61,804 nucleotides of DNA, taken from NCBI GenBank assembly GCA_964569845.1, contig CAZMUQ010000003.1, positions 1-61,804 of the forward strand, read 5' to 3'. The notes beneath the pieces were generated by a model. The model ran no database searches. It had not been told where the DNA came from and saw only the letters and a list, made by a program, of their open reading frames with translations. This DNA is from CAZMUQ01 sp964569845. Its GTDB lineage: Archaea > Thermoproteota > Bathyarchaeia > Hecatellales > Hecatellaceae. Positions 8,422-16,103 of this stretch are shown here, one piece after another. Position 1 is the stretch's first letter, and the number at the start of each line of letters is the position of its first letter. The translations under genes and the position numbers were made by a program.

Positions 8422-8705
8422 ATGAGTACTGGTAGGAGGGAAGACCTCCCACCCATCCAAGCTCCCTGATATGGCTTCTGCTTCATCTTCCTTGCAGGAA
8501 GCTTGAGGGGGTTCACTAGGGCTCTGTCAAGGTGCGTTAAGAGTTTAGCTACTCCAAACTACACGGCTCTGAATAGGGGTTAACAGGCTTAAATTAGAAA
8601 CAGATGAAGAGAGTCTTCAGGGGCTATGTCACAGCCAAGAAATTCGGGAACATTGTTAGAGAGATAATGCTAAAGGCTTTCTTATACAGCCTTCTCATGG
8701 AATGA
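8422..8705 (+). pseudogene. Broken transposase remnant
   Basis: From 8422 one frame reads STGRREDLPPIQAP, a stop, then GFCFIFLAGSLRGFTRALSR, VKSLATPNYTALNRG and another stop at 8581. A second frame holds NRLKLETDEE, and a third, 8604-8705, ends GYVTAKKFGNIVREIMLKAF and LYSLLME. Together these look like the C-terminal half of an IS5/IS4-type DDE transposase broken by stops and frameshifts. The segment is visibly richer in G and C than the surroundings. No inverted repeats could be defined. The rest of the 706-base gap 8163-8868 holds only the synthetase upstream region and unremarkable AT-rich sequence. Confidence 0.6.
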
Positions 8706-8868
8706 CGAAAATAGCCTAAAAGGAAGGGCAAGTAAGTAGGAGATGAAAGGAACAGAGCATATCATAAAATATAATGCGGCAAAGCAGAAATTTTATACTT
8801 AAAACAGATTACGAAACCATTCTAAAATAATTCCTATATTCTTCATTTTCCTTTAGTTAAAAATTGTC

Positions 8869-9357
8869 ATGGGGAGAGTTAAGTTCAAAGTTAGTTTAAA
8901 CAATAGTAAGGAGGTATGCTTTGTTCGTATTCGCAGGATAACTTATAGGTATGAATGGTGTATAGCTGTAAAATATTTAGGTAATAAAAAAGCACCTTGT
9001 CGATGTAGTTTTGCTAAAATCTTTGTTTATACTAATAGTTTTTCTCGAATGCTTAATCTTCCTAGGAAAATAAAAGAGAAAGCTTTATACTTTTGTTTTA
9101 AAGCTTTAAAAGAAAAGTTAACATACGGACGTTCTTTAACCATTACTGCTGCAGCCTGTATCTATCTTGCATGTAGGATTTATTGTTTTCCAAGATCTCT
9201 TAGAGAAATTTCGGTTGTCAGTGGACTTGAAAAAAGAAGCATTGCTAAATGTTACAGATTTTTAGTTGAAAAATTTGATTTAAAAATTCCTCCACCAAAA
9301 CCTGAAAAGTATATGTTACGTATCTTTAGAAGCTTAAACATTAAACCCTCATATTGA
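8869..9357 (+). CDS. Truncated TFB-like single cyclin-fold protein
   Basis: 162 residues. About 60-150 match the first cyclin repeat of archaeal transcription factor B: LPRKIKEKALYFCFKA, GRSLTITAAACIYLACRI, PRSLREISVVSGLEKRSIAK and CYRFLVEKFDLKI are the expected helices. After PPKPEKYMLRIFRSLNI, which resembles the opening of repeat 2, the protein stops. The N-terminal zinc ribbon of TFB is absent; residues 1-58 are unrelated and contain scattered cysteines. It may be a TFB relic or a small TFB-like factor. It is next to the broken transposase and converges on thiL. Confidence 0.7.
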   Translation: MGRVKFKVSLNNSKEVCFVRIRRITYRYEWCIAVKYLGNKKAPCRCSFAKIFVYTNSFSRMLNLPRKIKEKALYFCFKALKEKLTYGRSLTITAAACIYLACRIYCFPRSLREISVVSGLEKRSIAKCYRFLVEKFDLKIPPPKPEKYMLRIFRSLNIKPSY

Positions 9358-9371
9358 AGGGGAAAAATTTG

Positions 9372-10358
9372 CTATTCGGTTTTAAAGTGTTCCCATCCTT
9401 TAGGCTTAATTTTTACTTCTTCTCCCTTATCAATATAGACAATTTTTTTCTCTTTTGTTACTTCCCCTATCACCATAAACTTTCTTTTAAGCTCCTTTTT
9501 AATTCTTCCATAAATTCTAGGGTTTAAGGTTGCAACTATCTCATATTCTTCTCCTCCGTAAAATGTTAAATCTACAGGGTTAAGTCTATTAATTTCTGCA
9601 AAAATTTTAGCTTCCCTAGCTATTGGAAGTTTTTTAATTATAAAGCCGACATTACTTGCCTTTGAAAGTTCATAAAGACTCCATGCAAGCCCGTCGCTTG
9701 AATCTATGGATGAAGTTACGCCAAACTTTTTAAGGTTAAGTCCTAGGTTAAGTTTAACTTTAGGCTTATAAACAGCTTTAAGCAGTTTTTTCTTAATATG
9801 CGTTGGAGCATCCAAGTTCTCCAAAAGAATTTTTAACCCGCAACTTGTCTTACCAAATTTTCCTGAAACAGCTAAAAGATCTCCTGGTTTTGCACCACTT
9901 CTTAAAATGATATCTCTTAACTTACCTAGCCCTGAAATTATTGTAGTTATTGTTAGGTTTGAAGCTTCATTTATGTCTCCACCTAAAATATAGATTCCAT
10001 AAGTTTTTGCTGCATCCTTTAATCCTAAGGCAACATCTAATAAACTTTTTTTATCCATGTTAGATGGAAAATTTACATTTACAAGTGCAACTTTAGGTGT
10101 CACATTTTTACATGCAAAGTCGCTTATACTCATAATCATAGCTTTCCATCCAGCTTGTCTAAAACTCATACCGGGAGGCATATCGGTTTTATCCACAAAA
10201 CAATCAACCTTTAAGATTACCCACAAATCTTTAGTAACCTTGAATCCTGATATATCGTCACCTAATGGTATATGCTTAATCTTTGGTTTACCAAAAACCT
10301 TAAGAAAAATTTCAATTATTTTTCTTTCACCAAGCTGAGATGCAAGCTTAACCGGCAT
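9372..10358 (-). CDS. thiL: Thiamine-monophosphate kinase
   Basis: 328 residues of the PurM/ThiL ATP-dependent kinase fold. GDDISG near residue 33 is the first metal-binding aspartate pair, VDCFVDKTDMPPGMSFRQAG with the following WKAMIMSISDFACKN is the ThiL-type second block, GGDINEA near 125 and SIDSSDGLAWSLYEL near 215 complete the active site. The expected reaction is phosphorylation of thiamine monophosphate to thiamine pyrophosphate. No other thiamin gene or TPP-riboswitch-like leader was seen nearby. It ends 14 bases from the convergent TFB-like ORF. Confidence 0.88.
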   Translation of the reverse strand: MPVKLASQLGERKIIEIFLKVFGKPKIKHIPLGDDISGFKVTKDLWVILKVDCFVDKTDMPPGMSFRQAGWKAMIMSISDFACKNVTPKVALVNVNFPSNMDKKSLLDVALGLKDAAKTYGIYILGGDINEASNLTITTIISGLGKLRDIILRSGAKPGDLLAVSGKFGKTSCGLKILLENLDAPTHIKKKLLKAVYKPKVKLNLGLNLKKFGVTSSIDSSDGLAWSLYELSKASNVGFIIKKLPIAREAKIFAEINRLNPVDLTFYGGEEYEIVATLNPRIYGRIKKELKRKFMVIGEVTKEKKIVYIDKGEEVKIKPKGWEHFKTE

Positions 10359-10447
10359 TAAGCATCAAAACATCTAAAGGAGTATTAAACTTAAAAGTCT
10401 TAAATATTGAAAAGGGGAAAGGGTTATATTGAGCAGCTAAATACGAA

Positions 10448-10525
10448 GCCCCGGTAGCTAAGCCAGGTTATAGCGGTGGCCTCGTAAGCCACCGGTCGTG
10501 GGTTCAAATCCCACCCGGGGCTCCA
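10448..10525 (+). tRNA. tRNA-Thr (anticodon CGT)
   Basis: Acceptor GCCCCGG pairs with CCGGGGC; anticodon arm GTGGC-CTCGTAA-GCCAC gives CGT, read as threonine ACG; T arm GTGGG-TTCAAAT-CCCAC. Discriminator T at 10522 and encoded CCA. No intron. Confidence 0.95.
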
Positions 10526-10541
10526 CCTGTTTTTAACAGGT
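10525..10541 (+). terminator. Small perfect palindrome after tRNA-Thr
   Basis: ACCTGTT-TTT-AACAGGT forms a 7-bp stem with a 3-base loop directly at the tRNA 3' end, and includes a T run. It could help end transcription or processing. In archaea hairpins are not required for termination, so the assignment is tentative. Confidence 0.35.
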
Positions 10542-10838
10542 TGTTAGTGTTTGATAAATTTGATGCTATTTTTTTGCTTTCTCTTGGCTGTGTTTGTATG
10601 GGTATGGAGCTTGAAATCTTCTAACATGTTCTTCCTATTATTGTATAATTTAGATTATTGCTATGTATGATATCTTTGTTTTAGTGATAAATAAAACCTT
10701 TTGACAATTTATTTTTTTAAATTTTGCTAGTTAAAGTTTATTTTACAAGTCATTTTTTAATTATCTGTAGTTCAAATAGAAAAAGATAAATATTGCATAA
10801 TCTTCCTATATTTTACCGATAATTGGAGGGGTATATTT
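10542..10838 (+). promoter_or_regulatory. Upstream region of the PhoU/AbrB regulator gene
   Basis: Non-coding AT-rich stretch between tRNA-Thr and the regulator at 10839. A TATA-like AAAAGATAAATATTGC lies about 45-60 bases before the start, and GGAGGGG at 10825-10831 is a strong ribosome binding site. No ORF or RNA fold is evident in the remainder. Confidence 0.5.
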
Positions 10839-11933
10839 ATGCTGAGTAAAGAGAAACAATCTATTGAAACAAGAAAACTTCAGGTAAGTGCTGGTGGAAG
10901 TTTTTTCGTAGTTCTTCCTAAGGAGTGGTCTAAGGAGATCGGGCTTAAAAGAGGCGGAATGGTTAACATGTTTCTTGAAGAGGACGGCTCAATCAGAATT
11001 ATACCTGTTGAACTTTCACGTACACGTGTAAAAGTTGCAACCCTTAAAGTTGATGAAAAAACTTCACCAAAATCTATAGACTTGTTCATAAAAGCCCACT
11101 ATATGAGTGGGTCTGATATAGTAGATATTGAGTCTGATAAAAGGATTGAGCATGAATTTAAAAGATTTATTAAGGCAACAGTATCAGACCTTATTGGTGT
11201 TGAAATAGCTGACGAAGCTTCAAATAGGCTTAGCCTTAGAGCAATAGTAGACCCTGTAGGTTTCCCGCTTGAAAATATATTTAGCAGGGTTTGTAATCTT
11301 TCAACCTCAATCTATCTTGACTCTGTAAAGGCTTTAAAAGATAAGGATCTAGGACTTATTGAAGATGCTATTGAAAGGTCTAATGAGGCTATGAAACTTT
11401 ACAGGCTTATTGTTAGACAACTTATGATTTCATATTCTGATAGAATGGTTGCTAAGAGCCTTGGAATAGAAAATGCTGCTGAATGTATTATTCTTGCTAT
11501 TACTGCAAGGGATGTAAGCCGCTTAATCTACCATATATCCCAGATAGGGAGGGTATGTAAAGAATTAATAGATTTAAACTTATCCTTGGATGATGAAAGT
11601 ACAATATCTAAGGTGCTACTAAAACTTCTTGAAGAAGGTTATAAGATGGTTACAGATGTGTTTAAAGCCTTCCTAGAAAGAAATATACAACTTGCAAGCG
11701 AGATTATGGATAGGATGAATGAAATTCGTAGGCTTGATGAAGCTTTAACAACAGAGATTTTTAAAAATGTTAAGGATATCAGGGTTGCTGTTAAACTTAC
11801 AGCAATAATTCGTGAAATTAGAAGAGCTGCTGGACACTGTGTAGCTTTAGCTGATGATACAATATTTAATGAAACAACCCGTTTAGCATACCAGATAAAA
11901 CAACAGCAACATAAAACTGTAATATCCCTTTAA
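10839..11933 (+). CDS. PhoU-domain regulator with N-terminal AbrB domain
   Basis: 364 residues. The N-terminal 50 are a SpoVT-AbrB swapped-hairpin DNA-binding domain (KLQVSAGGSFFVVLPKEW followed by GLKRGGMVNM). The remainder is helical and carries two PhoU-like repeats (about 140-235 and 245-350) with acidic-rich helices such as DLGLIEDAIERSNEAMKLY. This is the archaeal phosphate uptake regulator architecture, expected to couple phosphate status to transcription or transport. No Pst transporter is in the window. The ATG is supported by GGAGGGG. Confidence 0.8.
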   Translation: MLSKEKQSIETRKLQVSAGGSFFVVLPKEWSKEIGLKRGGMVNMFLEEDGSIRIIPVELSRTRVKVATLKVDEKTSPKSIDLFIKAHYMSGSDIVDIESDKRIEHEFKRFIKATVSDLIGVEIADEASNRLSLRAIVDPVGFPLENIFSRVCNLSTSIYLDSVKALKDKDLGLIEDAIERSNEAMKLYRLIVRQLMISYSDRMVAKSLGIENAAECIILAITARDVSRLIYHISQIGRVCKELIDLNLSLDDESTISKVLLKLLEEGYKMVTDVFKAFLERNIQLASEIMDRMNEIRRLDEALTTEIFKNVKDIRVAVKLTAIIREIRRAAGHCVALADDTIFNETTRLAYQIKQQQHKTVISL

Positions 11934-11995
11934 AACCTAAGCAGTATTAGTTATTTATCCCTAATAGCTTATTAAAATTAAGGATTAGGGTAGTT

Positions 11996-13360
11996 TTGTC
12001 CCTAGTTGACCTTACCATAGAAAACACTAAGCTTATTTTTCCTTCAACAATTGTTGAAGCAGGTTTAGCTATTGAAAACGGAAAAATTGTTAAGATAGCT
12101 AAAGATGTAAACTTACCTAAAGCTGATTTAAAGTTAAATTGTAGAGGTCTTTTAACATTTCCAGGTGTAATAGATTCTCATGTACATTTTAGGGATCCAG
12201 GATTAACCTATAAGGAAGATTTTTCCACTGGAAGTATGGCTGCAGCTGCCGGAGGGGTTACAATGGTTGTTGACATGCCTAATACCATGCCTCCTCTGGT
12301 TGACCCTGAATCTTTTAAAACTAAGGTTGAAGCTGTTAAGGGTAAGTCCTATGTTGATTATGGCTTTTTAGCTCTTCTTTCAAGTGAAAATGTTAATAAG
12401 GTTTCTAAGTTAGCTGGAATTTTAGGTTTTAAGCTTTTTATGGCCGATTTTTCAAGAAAACCTGTAACTGATGATTTTCTTTTTAATGCTTTTAACGTTA
12501 TAAAAAATTTAGGTTTACCTGTAGCTATTCATGCTGAAAATCCTGAAGATGTTTTAGTGCTAACTAAGAAGGTTAAACATGAGGGTAAAAAGGATATTTA
12601 TGCTTACACTAGTGCTAGACCTGGTTATGTTGAAGCTAAAGCTATTATTAGAGTTGCTTCAATCTCAGAAAAAGTGGGTATAAAAATTCATATATGTCAT
12701 GTAAGCTCAAAGGAAGGAATCAAGGTTTTAAGTGAAATTAAAGGTAAGGGATTTAAGAATATTACCTGTGAAACATGTCCACATTATCTTCTTCTAAGCA
12801 TAGAAGAATTAAATCCAGCTTTAACAGCTTTTAAAGTCACACCTCCACTAAAGTTTAGACACGATGCTGAGGCTCTTTGGAAAGGGGTAAATGATGGAGT
12901 TATAGATACTATTGCAAGCGACCATGCTCCCCATACCCATAATGAGAAGTTTAAAAATGATGTTTGGGAGGCTTCTTCAGGTTTTATTGGTGTTGAAACT
13001 CTTGTACCATTAATGCTAACCCAAGTTGTTGATGGTAGATTAAACCTAAACCAGTTTACTAAACTTTTATGCGAAAATCCTGCAAAAGTTTACGGTTTAT
13101 ACCCGTTAAAAGGATGTATTAAAGTTAATTCTGATGCAGACTTAACTATTGTTAAGCTTGGGGTTGAAGAGAAAATTAAGGCTAATAAACTTCACAGTAA
13201 AACAGGGTTTACACCTTTTGATGGTTGGACTGTTAAAGCTAAACCTGTTTACACCATTGTTAGAGGCATGGTAATCATGGAAAACGGGGAAATCGTAGGT
13301 AAACCTGAAGGAAAATTAGTAAATCCTCTAAATAAAAATTTACACTCTTCTAACCATTAA
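11996..13360 (+). CDS. pyrC: Dihydroorotase
   Basis: 454-residue class I amidohydrolase for the carbamoyl-aspartate to dihydroorotate step of pyrimidine synthesis. SHVHFRDPG at about 61 supplies the HxH metal ligands, the GFKLFMADF segment near 149 should contain the carboxylated lysine, HAEN near 180 and HICHVSS near 230 are further ligands, and the catalytic Asp is in ASDHAPHT near 305. Related hydantoinases and allantoinases share this fold, but the DPG and SDHAPHT context favours dihydroorotase. Start is TTG. The 3' end overlaps the convergent aEF1 beta gene by 21 bases. Confidence 0.88.
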   Translation: MSLVDLTIENTKLIFPSTIVEAGLAIENGKIVKIAKDVNLPKADLKLNCRGLLTFPGVIDSHVHFRDPGLTYKEDFSTGSMAAAAGGVTMVVDMPNTMPPLVDPESFKTKVEAVKGKSYVDYGFLALLSSENVNKVSKLAGILGFKLFMADFSRKPVTDDFLFNAFNVIKNLGLPVAIHAENPEDVLVLTKKVKHEGKKDIYAYTSARPGYVEAKAIIRVASISEKVGIKIHICHVSSKEGIKVLSEIKGKGFKNITCETCPHYLLLSIEELNPALTAFKVTPPLKFRHDAEALWKGVNDGVIDTIASDHAPHTHNEKFKNDVWEASSGFIGVETLVPLMLTQVVDGRLNLNQFTKLLCENPAKVYGLYPLKGCIKVNSDADLTIVKLGVEEKIKANKLHSKTGFTPFDGWTVKAKPVYTIVRGMVIMENGEIVGKPEGKLVNPLNKNLHSSNH

Positions 13361-13618
13361 GAATTGAACTTGACTTACTTTCTCGATTCTGCTTAAGATA
13401 TTTTCAATCTTATCCATTTCTCCACTAACATCTTCAGGAAGAATTATATGAGCTATTATAGCCTTTAAACCAAAGGCTATAGGTTCTTCCTCAAATTTAT
13501 GAATAGAAGCTTCAGGTGGAAGATTTTCCTTGATCCTCTTTTTAATCTCCTCAAGGCTTACATCAACATCTTCAGGGAAAACTTTAAAGGATGCTACAAC
13601 CCTACCCATAAATTTCAC
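13340..13618 (-). CDS. ef1b: Translation elongation factor aEF1 beta
   Basis: 92 residues, the standard size for the archaeal guanine-nucleotide exchange factor of aEF1A. It has the alpha-beta sandwich core with KVFPEDVDVSLEEIKKRIK at the N-terminus, PIAFGLKAIIAHIILPED in the middle and a C-terminal VSQVQFLMVRR. The zinc-ribbon gene lies directly upstream, with one stop meeting the next start, so the two are an operon. Confidence 0.92.
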   Translation of the reverse strand: MKFMGRVVASFKVFPEDVDVSLEEIKKRIKENLPPEASIHKFEEEPIAFGLKAIIAHIILPEDVSGEMDKIENILSRIEKVSQVQFLMVRRV

Positions 13619-13801
13619 CTATGGGCCTTGAAAACCACATTTTGGACACTTGTAAGGTCTCCCTAATTCCCTACACTTACTACATCTAACAATAATTACT
13701 CCTCCACAATTTGGGCATGGAAATTTAACAAAATTTTCCTTTGGGACAATAATTCGGTTACACCAACTACATTTAGGCATCTTTACACCACTACTGCTCA
13801 T
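13619..13801 (-). CDS. Two-zinc-ribbon small protein upstream of aEF1 beta
   Basis: 60 residues with four CxxC pairs: CSWC at 12-15, CPNC at 29-32, CSKC at 40-43 and CPKC at 53-56, forming two zinc sites. This is the conserved archaeal zinc-finger protein that accompanies aEF1 beta (HVO_2753-type). Linked genes in many archaea suggest a role in translation, unproven here. First gene of the two-gene operon. Confidence 0.85.
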   Translation of the reverse strand: MSSSGVKMPKCSWCNRIIVPKENFVKFPCPNCGGVIIVRCSKCRELGRPYKCPKCGFQGP

Positions 13802-13948
13802 TCTCCTCCTCCTAAACTCAACTTCAAACTGTTAACAAAACTACTTTTACTAGCGGTATATATAGATTACCGGAAAGCATCCCTTATAAGGTATAAATTT
13901 AAGGTTAAACATCAAAGCAGCTTCCCAACTTTTATTAGGTGAGGTTAA
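13802..13948. promoter_or_regulatory. Divergent promoter region, zinc ribbon / pth2
   Basis: 147 bases separate the two divergent starts. GGTATATATAGATTACC near 13855-13873 contains an obvious TATA element that could serve either side, and a GGTGAGG site precedes the pth2 ATG. Confidence 0.5.
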
Positions 13949-14314
13949 ATGTCTGAAGAATTTAGCTTAACTCAGAATATTATTGTTAGAGATGACCTAA
14001 AAATCTCTAAAGGAAAAATTTGTACACAGGTTGCTCATGCAGCAGTTTCAGCATACGAAGAAGCTAGGAAATCTCATCCAGAATGGGTTAAAAATTGGCT
14101 TAAGGAGGGACAAAGAAAGATTATTTTAAAGGTTGAATCATTAGAAAAGCTTTATGAGCTTAAAAATAAGGCTGAAAAGCTAGGTTTACCTGTTGTTTTA
14201 GTTGAAGATAAAGGGTTAACTGAGCTTCCCCCTGGCACAGTTACATGCTTAGCCATTGGTCCAGCACCCTTAAACCTCGTTAATAAGGTAACTGGTAATC
14301 TACCACTATTTTAA
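13949..14314 (+). CDS. pth2: Peptidyl-tRNA hydrolase, archaeal/eukaryotic type
   Basis: 121 residues, normal Pth2 length. Signature residues are in QNIIVRDDLKISKGKICTQV, where the lysine and glutamine of GKICTQVAHAAV are conserved, LVEDKGLTELPPGTVT and CLAIGPAP. It recycles peptidyl-tRNA that drops off the ribosome. ATG with GGTGAGG upstream. Confidence 0.95.
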   Translation: MSEEFSLTQNIIVRDDLKISKGKICTQVAHAAVSAYEEARKSHPEWVKNWLKEGQRKIILKVESLEKLYELKNKAEKLGLPVVLVEDKGLTELPPGTVTCLAIGPAPLNLVNKVTGNLPLF

Positions 14315-14332
14315 CAACCAATTTTACTCTAC

Positions 14333-15010
14333 TTAGATGTACTGATACCTTTCTTCAGGTGGAACATATCTTCCTCTACTCTTAATCTCCTTGATTTTTC
14401 CTTCAACTATTCTTCTTCTTCTATTACCTACAACCTTTCCATATCCGTTCAAAACAGCTTTAAAACATTTTACTGCTATACTGTGATGAAAGCTTTCAAA
14501 AACTTGTTTAAGTAGATGTAAATCAACACCCTGAGTTTCAACATTCTCAGAGTAAAAGCCTAAGCCAAAATCTATTAAGAACATTTTCATATCTTCTGTT
14601 AAAATAACGTTTGAAGTTGTTAAATCCCCATGAATAATTCCGTTTTTGTGGAGTTTACCTATTAAATCTCCAAACTTAAAGCATATCTTCCCTAAAATGT
14701 TCATCTCTTTAACATTTTGAAGATAATCTTTTAGTCTTACACCTTCAATATACTCCATAATTATATCGAAGTTTTCTCTATCTACAAAGTAGATTGTGGG
14801 GGTTGGAACACCAAACTTCTTAGCCTCATTAAGTAACCTGGCTTCATGTATGGTTCTGTATTCTCTAACCTTAAAATCAACTTCCTTAATTCTGTAGGGT
14901 TTAGGTATTCTTCTCTTAACTACAACTTTAAAACCCATAAATGAGGCTAAATATATGTCTGCTTCCGCCCCTCTTCTAAGCAAAACCATTTTATCTTCTA
15001 CCAGCATCAA
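14333..15010 (-). CDS. bud32: KEOPS kinase/ATPase Bud32
   Basis: 225 residues. Small RIO-like kinase with RRGAEADIYLA as the glycine-poor nucleotide loop, KRRIPKPYR typical for Bud32, HEARLLNEAKKFGVPTP, the catalytic loop IIHGDLTTSNVI with Asp and Asn, and FLIDFGLGFY as the metal-binding DFG. The C-terminal GRYVPPEERYQYI resembles the basic/tyrosine tail (R-x-R-G). Bud32 partners Kae1 in KEOPS, which makes t6A37 on ANN-decoding tRNAs. Here the two genes are separate and divergent, only 19 bases apart, whereas many euryarchaea have them fused. Start is TTG or the adjacent ATG at 15007. Confidence 0.92.
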   Translation of the reverse strand: MMLVEDKMVLLRRGAEADIYLASFMGFKVVVKRRIPKPYRIKEVDFKVREYRTIHEARLLNEAKKFGVPTPTIYFVDRENFDIIMEYIEGVRLKDYLQNVKEMNILGKICFKFGDLIGKLHKNGIIHGDLTTSNVILTEDMKMFLIDFGLGFYSENVETQGVDLHLLKQVFESFHHSIAVKCFKAVLNGYGKVVGNRRRRIVEGKIKEIKSRGRYVPPEERYQYI

Positions 15011-15029
15011 CTAATACTTTGAGAAAAAT

Positions 15030-16025
15030 TTGTCAAAAATGTTTTGCTTAGGTATAGAAAGTACAGCTCACACTTACGGGGTTAGTGTAGTATCTTTTGA
15101 TGGTAAAATACTTTCAAACGAGAAAAGCATATATCAGCCTCCACCAGGTAAAGGTATTCATCCACGGGAAAGTGCTCAACATCATTCAACAGCTGCCCCT
15201 AAAGTGATAAGTGAAGCTATCAGGAAAGCAAATATTAAGCTTAAAGATCTAGCTGCAGTGGCTTTTTCTCAAGGGCCAGGTTTAGGTCCATGCCTAAGAA
15301 CAGGAGCAACTACAGCAAGAGCTTTAGCATCTTACCTTAACATTCCCTTAATACCTGTTCACCATGCCATAGGACATATTGAGCTTGCAATTCTTACTAC
15401 AGGTGCAAAGGACCCTCTTGTTGTTCTTGTTTCGGGAGGGCATACATGTTTAACAGCTTTTATAGCTGGAAAATGGAGAATTTTTGGTGAAACTGAAGAT
15501 ATAACTCTTGGAAATCTGCTTGATACCTACGGTAGATATGTAGGTTTTTCATCTCCAGCTGGACCTTTAGTTGAGGTTGATGCTGAAAAAGGTAAAATCT
15601 TCATAGATTTACCCTTAACTGTTAAGGGTAATAATGTGTCTTACTCTGGTCTTTTAACAGCAGCTTTAAATAGGTTTAGAGAGGGCAAATATCGCAGAGA
15701 AGATTTAAGTTTTTCTCTTCAGGAAGTTGCTTTTACAGCTTTAACTGAAACTGCTGAAAGAGTTTTAGCTTTTCTTGAAAAAGATGAGCTTTTACTAGCT
15801 GGGGGTGTTGCAGCTAATAGAAGACTTCAATCAATGCTTAAGGTTGTAGCTGAAGAGCATAAGGCAAAATTTTATGTTGTACCAAAAGAGTTTAGTGGAG
15901 ATTGTGGTGCACAAATAGCTTGGGTTGGAGTTTTAGCTTTTAGGTGTGGAGTTAAGATTGATGTTAAAAAAAGCTTTGTTAAGCCTAGATGGAGGCTTGA
16001 TGATGTACCAATACCTTGGAGGTAG
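15030..16025 (+). CDS. kae1: tRNA t6A threonylcarbamoyltransferase Kae1
   Basis: 331 residues of the ASKHA fold. IESTAHTYGVSVV at the N-terminus is the phosphate loop, HHAIGHIE near 110 provides the metal-binding histidines, SGGHTCL is near 135, LDTYGRYVG near 165, and the C-terminal GGVAANRRL and SGDCGAQIAW complete the nucleotide site. It transfers the threonylcarbamoyl group to A37. TTG at 15030 or ATG at 15039 could start it. The bud32-kae1 spacing leaves almost no room for separate 5' leaders. Confidence 0.95.
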   Translation: MSKMFCLGIESTAHTYGVSVVSFDGKILSNEKSIYQPPPGKGIHPRESAQHHSTAAPKVISEAIRKANIKLKDLAAVAFSQGPGLGPCLRTGATTARALASYLNIPLIPVHHAIGHIELAILTTGAKDPLVVLVSGGHTCLTAFIAGKWRIFGETEDITLGNLLDTYGRYVGFSSPAGPLVEVDAEKGKIFIDLPLTVKGNNVSYSGLLTAALNRFREGKYRREDLSFSLQEVAFTALTETAERVLAFLEKDELLLAGGVAANRRLQSMLKVVAEEHKAKFYVVPKEFSGDCGAQIAWVGVLAFRCGVKIDVKKSFVKPRWRLDDVPIPWR

Positions 16026-16103
16026 AAATTGCCAGTTTTTGTAAACTTTTAAAGTATTAAAATTTAGTTTTATAAATCTAAAAAACCTAGTAGTTAATTA
16101 GGC

